A stretch of DNA of 64,000 nt from Paraescarpia echinospica (Eukaryota > Annelida > Polychaeta > Sabellida > Siboglinidae): assembly GCA_020002185.1 (NCBI GenBank), contig CM034542.1:59442097-59506096 (forward strand), given 5' to 3'. The notes under the pieces are model-generated. The model had not been told where the DNA came from. It did no database searches and saw nothing but the letters and a program-made list of their open reading frames with translations. The number at the start of each line of letters is the position of its first letter. Position 1 is the first letter of the stretch. Position numbers and translations under genes: made by a program. Positions 1 to 10,830 of this stretch are shown here, piece by piece.

Positions 1-61
1 GCAATGAAGAGAAAACAGCAGAAGCAGACACCATAATTAAACCAAATATCAATTTTACCAA

Positions 62-277
62 GTGTGGCGTTACTTAAAGAGTAGCGAGACATTTTTGAAG
101 AGCAGACCGAGATACAAATGCGTCCGGGGCGAACTGTGCATGACTTGGGTACACGAAGAATGCACGCACATGCAGGGGAGAGGATTGTCTGCACAAACTG
201 CCAAAACTGCGATTCTGACAACGATTATAGTTACACCAATGGAATCATCACAAGTGATGTTACGTTTCAAACGATAG
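62..277 (+). pseudogene. Decayed PHD-finger-like fragment
   Basis: One plus frame reads a stretch with GELCMTWVHEECTHM, and a neighbouring frame continues with GERIVCTNCQNC. Together they follow the Cys-His spacing of a PHD-type zinc finger (C..C, W.H..C, C..C), broken by at least one frameshift. No start, splice context or flanking domain could be established. The most likely source is a decayed transposon ORF or a gene fragment carried in the duplication. An identical copy sits at 9148-9363. The motif is seen directly; the PHD assignment is inference. Confidence 0.4.
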
Positions 278-430
278 AACTTGACGTGCGTCTGTCAGCG
301 ACGTAAATTATCTCTGCGATGTTATTACTTGTTAATTATGTTTGACCTATTTATGACGGACTTTAATGTGCCTTCACAGTGGCTAACAGTAGCAGGTACC
401 ACACATGTATTTGCGAATGCATATTGATTT

Positions 431-1007
431 GGAACTGAATAGCATTCACCTTCGCTACCTCAGACGCATTCTCGGCATGGTCACGAATACAGAGGTCCTG
501 GAGCGTGCTTCGTGTTTCAGCATGTAGGCCTACACGCTGTTAAGCCAACGACGTCTGCGATGGCTCGGCCATGTTCACCGAATGGCTGATGGTCGTTCAC
601 CCAAAGATGTACTCTATGGTGAACTTGTCACTGGGACGCGTCCTATTGGCCGTTCATATATTCGGTACAAAGACGTCTGTAAACGGGATATGAAGATGGC
701 GGGAATCAACCCAAACAGCCGGGAGACAGCCGCCAGTGATCGCACTCATTGGAAGTCGACCGTTGAAACAGGCAGGAGAAGAGAAGATACAAGAACAACA
801 CAACTGGCTGTGAAGAGGAACCACCGAAAGCAGAGATCTACCAATCCTACCTTCTCCTCTCAGCTACCAGGCTATGTCTGTCACAAGTGCGGCAGAGACT
901 GCCATGCCAGAGTGGGACCTTTAAGCCACTCCAGAAGATGTACACCACCAAATTGGCAATCACGGCGCAAACCATTGTCTAACAAGAATGAAGGATGCTT
1001 AGAATAG
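431..1007 (+). mobile_element. LINE fragment: C-terminal end of reverse-transcriptase ORF with terminal zinc knuckle
   Basis: The plus frame reads LRYLRRILG, then a stop, then RRLRWLGHVHRMADGRSPKDVL and onward to a C-terminal CHKCGRDCHARVG...HSRRC. This is the characteristic tail of a family of invertebrate LINE ORF2 proteins: a WLGHVxRM block after the RT domain, then a CCHH-type finger. Only the last part is present, with no endonuclease or catalytic RT motifs. An internal stop near 523 and a 15-bp deletion near 478 relative to the right copy show it is dead. It is tail-to-tail with another LINE piece at 1156-1729. Confidence 0.8.
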
Positions 1008-1155
1008 AAATTATCTGAAACTATTGTTATGCCATTAATTTAGTGTAGGGCAATATGCCCACACGTCGGCGTTTCATCCCGTTCAGGAGGCGTATTACCA
1101 CACTATGCGGGGTAATGCGCCACTAATTCTCCTGTTACACTACATTGCATGTCAA

Positions 1156-1729
1156 CCTCTTTTCTCAGGTCATTCGTCCTTCTTCTGTCTACCCTCTTTG
1201 TTCTTGTTATTCTTCTAACCCAGTTGTTCTCACAAACTTGCAGCTTCTGTTGTTGTTGTTCTGTCAGCGTCACTGTCCCCAGACCATATAGGCATGCCAG
1301 TGTAACACACTCTCAGGACTTTCCCTTTCATCTTTTTCGCACCTCCACATCTGAACGCCCATCCGCCGTAACCAGTCCTCCAAGGTACACAAAGCCGTCC
1401 ACTTGCTTAATTTCCTTTCCATCCAACCTGATGTCCAATTCCTCTCTCTGTTGTCCAACCCATATCACTTCTGTCTTGTCCAGGCTCTTTCTCAGTCCGT
1501 GTTTCTTGAACACCCTGTTCCATTTCTCAAACATGCCTTGTAGCTCTTGTTTGCTATCTGCTACTAGGGCCAGATCGTCTTCATACATAATTGTTCTGAC
1601 AATATCCTTCGTGTTGATTTTCCTGCTGGTTAGTTCCATCACCGTGATAAACAGTAATGGGCTTAGGGCACTTCTTTGCCTCAATCCGATGTTAACTAGA
1701 AACTCTTCCGACATCCCATATCCAGCCAC
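1156..1729 (-). mobile_element. LINE fragment: reverse-transcriptase palm/thumb region
   Basis: The minus frame reads LRQRSALSPLLF, then MYEDDLALVADS, then KSLDKTEVIWVG and FVYLGGLVT. These are consecutive RT blocks (the GxxQGSxLSP block, the YxDD catalytic block, and the later LGxxL-type block). The catalytic motif reads YEDD instead of the usual YADD, and here the QG of RQGSALSP has become QR. The frame breaks after VRKR. It is a 5'-truncated, inactive copy from a family different from the CR1-like elements elsewhere in the window. Confidence 0.8.
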
Positions 1730-2069
1730 ATCTCTTCCTGTTGTTCTTAAACTTTTCGTTAAATGGATGAAGAGGCAATCATTTTATAGATGCAGTTTTG
1801 TTAATAACATTCCTGTATTTCACTAGATGGTGATCTAGATGTAGTTGTGCGGCTTGTCAACGGTGAAATAACATGTACGCGTCATGTTTCTTATACCAAA
1901 TGGCACTTTTTTGCCAATTGTATTCCACTGTAATTGACTATGACGGTGGCGCAGTTGCACACGTGATCGGACAAGGCTGCAGACGGGGTCGATTAGTTGT
2001 GTTACTCCGCCGCAGTAAATGTAGTTTCCTTGTACACAGCTAACACAATGCACCATAGTTTGAAAATAG

Positions 2070-2190
2070 AACATACACGTACACACGCACGCACATCAAC
2101 ACGCGTAAGCGCGCGCGGACGTACGCACGCACGCCAGACTTACGAACGCACGCACGCGCGCGCGCGCGCCCACACACAAACACACACCAT
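2070..2190. repeat. AC/CG-rich microsatellite, potential Z-DNA
   Basis: Alternating purine-pyrimidine sequence built from ACAC, GCAC and a run of CG dinucleotides. The duplicate at about 11171-11284 has a shorter CG run. No gene overlaps it; the short ORFs across it are low-complexity (RTHARTSTR-like). Confidence 0.85.
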
Positions 2191-4820
2191 ATACCTTGTG
2201 AGGTATAAGTAACATACTTATTTATAATGTTCTGTTTGCAAGCATCAACGTCACCTACAATCATTTAATATGTTCCTTTCCATTGTATACGAAGTTTTTC
2301 TTGTAAAATTAATAGTATTGCTATTCTAATCATATAGAATACTAATGCGTTACCACTTTGTGTACGGGATTACACTGTGCTGTTTGTATTGTACTTGAAG
2401 ACGTAAGTCACATAACACGGAAAACTCACAATTCACGTAAAATTATGCTTATTCAAACGAAAGTATCGCCACCTAGTGATAACTGATAATACGAGGAACA
2501 ACCGACACGACATCTAGTGGATACGGTAAGAACCACGTTCACGTACTAGCCACTTCATCAACAAACGCATTAAACACAAGTCACTCCTTTATGTTTATAA
2601 ACAATTTGTTCAAATGTACATAACATGAAAGATAAACATTTTCTTGAAGTCCACAACATCAGTGAAGGGTCCATATTGACATGGCAGATCATCCAATTTT
2701 CGTGCAGTTTGTTCTGTAACTAATCATACAACTTCAAAACCTCCACTGTCTATGGACTATGCTTATGAACAATTCGGAATTTCACATTGACAATCTTTTC
2801 TTAAGTGGTCTTAAGTGTTAAATATACGCTTATAAAAGGCCTAGGCGTTTGGTTGGTGTGAAGGTATATAATTTAGGTTAGCTAAGAAAAAGAATTACCA
2901 AGATAGTTGTGCCGTTTTATGAAGAAATTACCCCCCACCAGTCCAGCAGAATATGGTACAACCGAGAACATATGAGATGTCTACCAAGGATCTTAAGTCT
3001 AGAGAGAAGTAATCTTCTAAGACGTGTAAGTTAGATACTTTAATATAATTGTCTTTATGAGTAAAAATGTTAGAAGACATAATAATTCGATGTTTGAACA
3101 ATTGTACAGACACTCAGCCTACACTCGTTGCACAGGTCTACGGTACAAACACTTATCACATGAACTTGCACCAGATATTGCAACACGTTCAAGACAACAA
3201 AAGAGGAATTGCATATTATAAATGGTGGTTGTTTTGCTCACATTTCACGCAGTATATAAGTACACATGTATTTATATGGCATACAGATAACATTAATGTT
3301 CTTACATAATGGACTTGACATTATTTATGCAGATAGTAATACATAATTCAAATATAGTTGGATTGTAAACATAGCATCCATGTGCACTACATGCATGTAT
3401 TAAATACAGACACTAGTATCAATGTACAGCAAATTAATCAAATATATACCATTTATAAATGGTATATTAACACCGACAATCCAAGTTATTCATAGAATGA
3501 CCAATTCTTTACATGGCAATGCTACAGCAGTCCCTGAACGCACCAGCTAAGAACTGACGCTTGCTTCTTCCTAGTGGAGAACATTCACCATTTCGCTGAA
3601 CACACATCGACAGTGTTAGTTGCATAAGCACCAGGTAACATCCCAATCACATGTAAACACATTTGAGATCAGGTCGATAACTGGAACTTATTCATATCTT
3701 TCTGACACAATATAGAGATCGCAATGGCGTCTTGTGTAGAAAACACTGGCTGTCTAACAATGGAACAGTGTAAGAGAGCAGCTGTAGGGAAACTGGTCTG
3801 ATATTGCACCAGACATGGAGACTTTATTTGCTTGTTGCTTCTTTGTGTAATTAGTTGATAATTTCGCATCCTGTCCTCGTTTATAACATCTCTACGCTGT
3901 ACATGGAATTGGAGCTTACAAACACCGGGAAAGTCCCACAATGCATCTGCAGTCCCTCTAATACAGCAAACAACTTATTTACAGGCAGTCGTGAGTTTGA
4001 TGATTCCTTGGATATCAATCAAACACCTGGACTCCAGAAGCACCACGTTGTCCAAGAGCTCTACCTCTGACAGTTCATTACAGATATATGACCGTCTGGT
4101 GTTCTTGAGGAGCTCCTTGTTTGTAAAGTGGCTCTTTAGCTCTACTTGAAATATTCTTCTCACAATCGTGAGTAAACTTGAAGGCAGTTGTCACGACTCA
4201 ACAAAGGGAATGTGCTGGGGTTGAGAGAGACGACTCTATCTCAGGACCTCGTCAGCATCTGCAACAGCAAGGAATCAGTGCAGATCTTATAAAACAGTGT
4301 TTAGTTATACTTAGTGAAGGTAGACACAAGGACGCACTATAGAATGGTATGCTTTACGCATGGTTGAATCTACTCTCTCATGTAGCTTTTCATGTTAGCG
4401 GTTCACATATCTCTAAACGTTTCTATTACATATTGTTGTAGTTTAAACTTGATACCACAACTCTCTGTAAATTAATGTTTTGTAATCTGAGCTGAAACCA
4501 CTATCAAGAATGGCTGGATGAGAAACTAATAAACAAAGTTCATTTATAAAGGATGCATTACACGATACAGAGAATGTGTGGAGCTCTTCTTGTAATGAAA
4601 CACAAATTGTTCTCTGTTTACGGACCCAATAAACATTGTTTTAACTGAATTGTACACATTGAAGTACAAATAAATATATTATTACAGAAGGTCATCTTAG
4701 TGCACATTACATAACAGTTGTTATGCAATAAGCCAGGTACAGTTGCTATAAATTCACTTGGTACGTTGCCAGAAATGGTCTGGACAAGGGTATTCCAGAG
4801 TGGAGTTGGCAGAAGAGGGC
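2191..4820. other. Non-coding stretch without recognised genes
   Basis: AT-rich unique sequence, duplicated at about 11285-13917. Small ORFs occur on both strands (for example 3669-3941 and 3975-4163 minus) and are conserved between copies only because the whole block is. None has a recognisable domain or a convincing exon boundary. A perfect 24-bp palindrome (ATATACCATTTA and its complement) lies at 3444-3467, duplicated at 12541-12564. Confidence 0.6.
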
Positions 4821-4962
4821 GAGAGAGAGAGGGAGAGAAAGGGAGAGGGAGAGAAGGAGAGGGAGAGAGGAGAAAGAGGGAGAGAGAGAGAGAGGGAGGG
4901 AGAGAGAGAGAGAGGGAGAGAGAGAGAGGGAGGGAGAGAGAGAGAGGGAGGGAGAGAGGGGG
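4821..4962. repeat. GA-rich (GAGAGGGAGA) purine tract
   Basis: About 140 bp of almost pure purine on the plus strand, built from GA and GGGA units. Mirror-symmetric purine runs such as this can form H-DNA (inference). The duplicate at 13918-14059 has the same length by eye. Confidence 0.9.
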
Positions 4963-6110
4963 TTGGCAGTGAGAGCTGCTAGTGGACTGAGTGGGAACAG
5001 ATCCAATAAGTTTCATTTAAAACTTTCAAATATGTTGTGTTAAATCCAAATACACTCAACTGTAAAATGTCAAATACTTGGTCAAATACAAAATCAAGCT
5101 ATTAACATTTCAAATACACAAGGTTTTGTTCAAATATACAGCCATATAATAAGTAAAATGCTGAAAATTTAGAGCAACTATAGCATTAGATAATGAAGAA
5201 GTGGATTAGCTTAGGATGTACTCACTAGACATTTACTAATATTACGGATCTTAAACAATGCATGGTCACGTAGGTAACTGGCATGAAATAAAAGTTGTTG
5301 CGTGTAGTACATATCTAAAAATGTCAAATACAGATACAGAAAACTGGCATATTTATATTCAAATACAAAGTGTATTTGATCCCAATCACCACGTTCATGG
5401 GATAAACAAGCAGGTGGCAATAAATTAAGGGGTTCACAATTGTCGACAAGTGCCTATTCATATAAAAGGTTATAAATATGTCAGTCGCATGTGAACTGCG
5501 TAATCATAGTGATTGTAAATACATGTTTCTAATCATTAGTATGATAGTTGTTACTATAATAAATTATATACTTTGCAAATGTAACAGGTACCACAGATGA
5601 ATACTATAGTTGATTTAAAACTACCACCCCGGGACAGTTACTTGATAAAAAGGCTATCCTTGGCACATTAGCCAACAGATGGCACAGGTGTCAACCTGGG
5701 CAGTCTTTGCACTGGCTGGTAGAGCCACATGTTCTGTAGGGTCTCTGACATTAAACGGTGTTTACACCTTTTTACAGGTGGCGAGTTATTATTCTCTCTA
5801 ACCCAACCAATGAGCTGAACCGCGAGACAAATACCACGTCAACACTGACATGTGACTTTCAGTCTGGAAGATTATCGATGTTTTAATGCAGACAATCTGG
5901 GAGAGTCTGACAATTACTACTCTGTATGAAGAGGTTGATGCCGACAATTGTGAACGAGCCCTAATTGTGTTATGCTGGGCATACACTTCTAAACTTTTGT
6001 TGCGAATCGTATGTTTGATAAACACGCAACAACGATGTGTCGTCTGACACCATCCTACATTACGCAACTTTTGTTGCTACGATTCAATTTTCGAATCAGT
6101 TCAACAAGTG
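4963..6110. other. Non-coding stretch between simple repeat and minisatellite
   Basis: Unique AT-rich sequence with many short CAAATAC-type motifs between 5030 and 5370. The segment just before the minisatellite (about 5975-6110) has several short variants of TTGTTGC...GATTC in both orientations, suggesting an old element end. No gene is supported. The duplicate lies at about 14060-15205. Confidence 0.55.
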
Positions 6111-6650
6111 TTGTGATGGTGAAATGAACACGTGACTCGAGTCTTGTTGAGTTGCAGCCATCGTACATTGCACAACTGTTGTGATGGTGAAATGAACACG
6201 TGACTCGAGTCTTGTTGAGTTGCAGCCATCGTACATTGCACAACTGTTGTGAATGGTGAAATGAACACGTGACTCGAGTCTTGTTGAGTTGCAGCCATCG
6301 TACATTGCACAACTGTTGTGATGGTGAAATGAACACGTGACTCGAGTCTTGTTGAGTTGTAGCCATCGTACATTGCACAACTGTTGTGATGGTGAAATGA
6401 ACACGTGACTCGAGTCTTGTTGAGTTGCAGCCATCGTACATTGCACAACTGTTGTGATGGTGAAATGAACACGTGACTCGAGTCTTGTTGAGTTGCAGCC
6501 ATCGTACATTGCACAACTGTTGTGATGGTGAAATGAACACGTGACTCGAGTCTTGTTGAGTTGCAGCCATCGTACATTGCACAACTGTTGTACCGGTCAA
6601 ATGAACACGTGACTCGAGTCTAGTTGAGTTGCAGCCATCGTACATTGCAT
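6111..6650. repeat. 68-bp minisatellite, about 8 copies (left unit)
   Basis: Tandem units of 68 bp, with occasional 69-bp variants that add an A in GTGAATGG. Each unit includes CACGTGACTCGAGTC, so it carries an E-box (CACGTG) and the 10-bp palindrome GACTCGAGTC. Because 68 is not a multiple of 3 and the minus strand of the unit lacks stops, long ORFs appear in all minus frames. That is a property of the repeat and not evidence for a protein. Confidence 0.95.
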
Positions 6651-6829
6651 GACTGATCAGCGTTTAATCGATCAAACAGATGACTCGAAATAAACGTTTA
6701 GTTGTATACGGCCAGCATTAGAAGCAGAGGTAAGAAAGGGGAACGATGACAAGCACCTACTGGCATAGAGTGGTCCATCACCTTCATCTCCCTCATCTTC
6801 CAACTGTTGTCTCTCCAGAGCATCTCGTA

Positions 6830-7508
6830 GACAGTCGTGTATGTAGATGTACTGGTCCTATAAGACAGAACATTGACAGACAGCCGTGTATGTAGATGTA
6901 ATGGTCCTATAAGACAGAACATTGACAGACAGCCGTGTGTGTAGATGTACTGGTCCTATAAGACAGAACATTGACAGACAGTCGTGTATGTAGATGTACT
7001 GGTCCTATAAGACACAAGGAACATTGACAGACAGTCGTGTAGTAGAAGTACTGGTCCTATAAGACAGAACAGAACATAGACAGATACTCGTTTATGTAGA
7101 TGTACTGGTCCTATAAGACAGAACATTGACAGACAGCCGTGTATGTAGATGTACTGGTCCTATAAGACAGAACATTGACAGACAGTCGTGTATGTAGATG
7201 TACTGGTTCTATAAGACAGAACAGAACATAGACAGACACTCGTTTATGTAGATGTACTGGTCCTATAAGACAGAACATTGACAGACAGCCGTGTACGTAG
7301 ATGTACTGGTCCTATAAGACAAAACATAGACAGACAGCAGTGTATGTAGATGTAATGGTCCTATAAGACAGAACATTGGCAGACAGCCGTGTATGTAGAT
7401 GTACTGGTCCTATAAGACAGAACATTGACAGACAGTCGTGTATGTAGATGTACTGGTCCTATAAGACAGAACATTGACAGACAGTCGTGTAGTAGAAGTA
7501 CTGGTCCT
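6830..7508. repeat. 49-bp minisatellite, about 14 copies (left unit)
   Basis: Units of 49 bp contain GACAGACAGTCGTGTATG and ACTGGTCCTATAAGACAG. Several units carry small insertions (AGAACAGAACATAGA, ACAAGGAACATT) that act as markers. The right-hand copy of this array at 16541-16813 has fewer than half as many units and lacks the marked ones. Confidence 0.95.
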
Positions 7509-7846
7509 CTTACCGTGTCAAGACTCAACAGTGCTCCATCAACAATCTTGTTTGAAATATGTTGTACTAGCCGAGTTATCTGGTGTTGCCCGGGGAAAAA
7601 GGCAGCTATGCATGTGACCCACCCAAGATCACAGCCCCAGACAAATTTAAAAAAATATATAAATCTACCATTGCAATGGGCCCATTAAATCGCACAGAAA
7701 ATGTCAGCCCCCATACAAAACTAATGGAGATATGGGTCCACAAACAAACAGAGACAGAGAAATATGTTGTCGTATAATATAGAACCTCTTATAAAGGAAT
7801 CATCTACAAATTACATACGCTATGGCAGTGTTTGGTGCCAGCAACG

Positions 7847-7924
7847 TTTGACCTCAGTGTTTGCCCTCATTGTTTGACCTCATTGCTTGACCTCACTGTT
7901 TGACCTCAATGCTTGACCTCATTG
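7847..7924. repeat. 13-bp tandem repeat, six copies
   Basis: Six units of TTTGACCTCATTG or close variants (78 bp). Isolated copies of the same unit recur near 8347-8385, beyond the foldback element, suggesting the element inserted into a longer array. The duplicate is at 17153-17230 with the same copy number. Confidence 0.9.
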
Positions 7925-7957
7925 AGTCCATTAGCGATTACGTGACATCCAGCCGCG

Positions 7958-8181
7958 AATCCGGGCCATACACAACAACTGCCAGTAGGCATGTCAGTGT
8001 CTGTTGCAATCAAACGAGGGAAACATTCTACTAGTTTTTTTAATTGCACGTTCTTAAGATGACTGGCCAAAGATACGCAATTGAAAAACTAGTAGACTGT
8101 TTCCCTCGTTTGATTGCAATAGACACTGACATGTCTTCTGGCAGTTGTTGTGTATGGCCCACCAAAAGCCGTTGCTAGGAT
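7958..8181. mobile_element. Foldback MITE with ~100-bp inverted repeats, left end deleted
   Basis: Two long arms read as reverse complements: GGGCCATACACAACAACTGC on the left and its complement on the right, with GTTTCCCTCGTTTGATTGCA nearest the middle. A short unpaired centre lies around 8045-8085. The extreme left end (CCTAGCAACGG plus about 8 bp) is missing here but present in the right copy at 17265. There is no coding capacity. It sits inside the TTTGACCTCA repeat cluster, consistent with insertion. Confidence 0.8.
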
Positions 8182-8397
8182 ACTCTCAAGTGTTAGAGAT
8201 GTCACTATCCATCAAAATACTGCTGCACTGTTTCAGTTCCATGGTAAACAATACACAACATTCGACTGTGTATAGCCAAGATGGCGGATCACCTTGACGA
8301 CTGGACACCAAATAAGAGCAATGACGTACGACTAATGGACTCAATTGTTTGACTTCAGTGTTTGACCTCAATGTTTTTGACATCAGTGGCTGACAGG

Positions 8398-8549
8398 AGT
8401 GGAGTGAAGTGGAGTGGAGTGAGTGAGTGGAGTGGAGTGAGTGAGTGGAGTGAGTGAGTGAGTGAGTGAGTGAGTGAGTGAGTGAGTGAGTGAGTGAGTG
8501 AGTGAGTGAGTGAGTGAGTGAGTGAGTGAGTGAGTGAGTGAGTGAGTGA
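8398..8549. repeat. GTGA tetranucleotide microsatellite (left unit)
   Basis: GGAGT-type units grade into a long pure GTGA run. The counterpart at 17720-17828 lacks most of the GGAGT-type preamble. Short minus-strand ORFs of repeated HSLT residues come from the repeat. Confidence 0.95.
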
Positions 8550-8904
8550 TGTGATCATTGCGACCATGTTGAACATCAAGTAGTTTTGCATTTAAACTAC
8601 ATGACATCCATTATATTGTCATTAGAACTGTTTACATTCTGTGGAAGAAAATTCAAACTTGTAAACACTGTTTTGGGCTTATTAAGCACAATTCGGTGGG
8701 CAGCATACTTACAATAAATTTAAGTAGTGTCTAGAACATTACATTAATAAAAATAAGTAACAGACAACCTGCACATAAGCAGGAACAGGGCTATAAAGTG
8801 ATGAGTCTACCTCAGTCTGCACCACTTTGCAATGACAGACAGACGGACGGATGGACAGACAGACAGACAGTACACTGATATTTATATATTAGGTTAGACT
8901 TTAC

Positions 8905-8992
8905 CTCAGTCTGCACCATGTGGCACCGATATTGCCGCATTTCTAGCACCATGCCAAATATGTTGATGCCATCATAGTCTAGGATGTGTTGA
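8905..8992 (-). pseudogene. Truncated PTP catalytic exon at the duplication junction
   Basis: Minus-strand sequence encoding [15 protein letters not shown]...[12 protein letters not shown], ending in an intact donor (GAG|GTAAAG). It matches the 3' two thirds of the exon at 18184-18319. The upstream third, including the AGVGRTG residues of the phosphatase loop and the splice acceptor, is missing. In its place is unrelated sequence (8993-9086). Without the acceptor and the arginine of the HCX5R loop it cannot contribute a normal phosphatase domain. A minus-strand ORF does run in frame across the junction. Confidence 0.85.
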
Positions 8993-9147
8993 AGAAAGAA
9001 AGAGGACTGCAAAGTCTGTAGCGAGTATCCCATCGTCGCTATACAAGCGAAATATCCACAAGTCCGACGTGTAGAGGAAGGAGAAAGCAATGAAGAGAAA
9101 ACAGCAGAAGCAGACACCATAATTAAACCAAATATCAATTTTACCAA

Positions 9148-9363
9148 GTGTGGCGTTACTTAAAGAGTAGCGAGACATTTTTGAAGAGCAGACCGAGATA
9201 CAAATGCGTCCGGGGCGAACTGTGCATGACTTGGGTACACGAAGAATGCACGCACATGCAGGGGAGAGGATTGTCTGCACAAACTGCCAAAACTGCGATT
9301 CTGACAACGATTATAGTTACACCAATGGAATCATCACAAGTGATGTTACGTTTCAAACGATAG
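9148..9363 (+). pseudogene. Decayed PHD-finger-like fragment (right copy)
   Basis: This is the duplicate of the fragment at 62-277 and carries the same frame break between the WVHEEC part and the CTNCQNC part. Upstream in the same general direction, 8991-9139 reads an acidic open stretch containing CKVCSEYP that ends at a stop. It could belong to the same dead ORF. Confidence 0.4.
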
Positions 9364-9516
9364 AACTTGACGTGCGTCTGTCAGCGACGTAAATTATCTC
9401 TGCGATGTTATTACTTGTTAATTATGTTTGACCTGTTTACGACGGACTTTACTGTGCCTTCACAGTGGCTAACAGTAGCAGGTACCACACATGTATTTGC
9501 GAATGAATATTGATTT

Positions 9517-10108
9517 GGAACTGAATAGCATTCACCTTCGCTACCTCAGACGCATTCTCGGCATCTCCTGGCAAGACATGGTCACGAATACAGAGGTCCT
9601 GGAGCGTGCTTCGTGTTTCAGCATGTAGGCCTACACGCTGTTAAGCCAACGACGTCTGCGATGGCTCGGCCATGTTCACCGAATGGCTGATGGTCGTTCA
9701 CCCAAAGATGTTCTCTATGGTGAACTTGTCACTGGGACGCGTCCTATTGGCCGTTCATATATTCGGTACAAAGACGTCTGTAAACGGGATATGAAGATGG
9801 CGGGAATCAACGCAAACAGCCGGGAGACAGCCGCCAGTGATCGCACTCATTGGAAGTCGACCGTTGAAACAGGCAGGAGAAGAGAAGATACAAGAACAAC
9901 ACAACTGGCTGTGAAGAGGAACCACCGAAAGCAGAGATCTACCAATCCTACCTTCTCCTCTCAGCTACCAGGCTATGTCTGTCACAAGTGCGGCAGAGAC
10001 TGCCATGCCAGAGTGGGACCTTTAAGCCACTCCAGACGATGTACACCACCAAATTGGCAATCACGGCGCAAACCATTGTCTAACAAGAATGAAGGATGCT
10101 TAGAATAG
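9517..10108 (+). mobile_element. LINE fragment, RT C-terminal tail (right copy)
   Basis: This is the duplicate of the element at 431-1007. It keeps the 15 bp (encoding roughly SWQD) that the left copy lost, giving the more canonical LRRILGISWQDMVTNTEVL block. The same internal stop after FSM is present, so the copy was already inactive before duplication. It ends in the same CHKCGRDCHARVG finger. Confidence 0.8.
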
Positions 10109-10256
10109 AAATTATCTGAAACTATTGTTATGCCATTAATTTAGTGTAGGGCAATATGCCCACACGTCGGCGTTTCATCCCGTTCAGGAGGCGTATTACC
10201 ACACTATGCGGGGTAATGCGCCACTAATTCTCCTGTTACACTACATTGCATGTCAA

Positions 10257-10830
10257 CCTCTTTTCTCAGGTCATTCGTCCTTCTTCTGTCTACCCTCTTT
10301 GTTCTTGTTATTCTTCTAACCCAGTTGTTCTCACAAACTTGCAGCTTCTGTTGTTGTTGTTCTGTCAGCGTCACTGTCCCCAGACCATATAGGCATGCCA
10401 GTGTAACACACTCTCAGGACTTTCCCTTTCATCTTTTTCGCACCTCCACATCTGAACGCCCATCCGCCGTAACCAGTCCTCCAAGGTACACAAAGCCGTC
10501 CACTTGCTTAATTTCCTTTCCATCCAACCTGATGTCCAATTCCTCTCTCTGTTGTCCAACCCATATCACTTCTGTCTTGTCCAGGCTCTTTCTCAGTCCG
10601 TGTTTCTTGAACACCCTGTTCCATTTCTCAAACATGCCTTGTAGCTCTTGTTTGCTATCTGCTACTAGGGCCAGATCGTCTTCATACATAATTGTTCTGA
10701 CAATATCCTTCGTGTTGATTTTCCTGCTGGTTAGTTCCATCACCGTGATAAACAGTAATGGGCTTAGGGCACTTCCTTGCCTCAATCCGATGTTAACTAG
10801 AAACTCTTCCGACATCCCATATCCAGCCAC
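10257..10830 (-). mobile_element. LINE fragment: RT palm/thumb region (right copy)
   Basis: This is the duplicate of the element at 1156-1729. It has the canonical LRQGSALSP block where the left copy has LRQRSALSP, so the change arose after duplication or between alleles. It still carries YEDD in place of YADD and the same downstream frame break. Confidence 0.8.

Larger units (their letters stand above)
1..8992. repeat. Left copy of a ~9.2-kb direct tandem duplication
   Basis: Window base 1 matches base 9087, and the match continues in order through every element up to 8992, where it stops inside a PTP exon. The two copies differ by scattered single-base changes, a 15-bp deletion near 478 (present in the right copy at about 9565-9579), a longer GTGA tract, loss of one MITE end, and different minisatellite copy numbers. 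The left boundary of this copy lies before the window. It could be a recent segmental duplication, or two alleles placed in tandem by the assembler. Confidence 0.95.

Noticed and set aside
1149..1826. 225-codon plus ORF beginning MSTSFLRSFVLLLST (and its duplicate at 10250-10927)
   Set aside because: Shadow of the minus-strand LINE RT, which has clear RT motifs. The hydrophobic look comes from the antisense frame.
4618..5016. SLSLPLSL- and GRERERE-type ORFs
   Set aside because: Both strands of the GA-rich tract; low complexity, no coding evidence.
8355..8607. HSLT-repeat ORFs
   Set aside because: Translation of a GTGA microsatellite.
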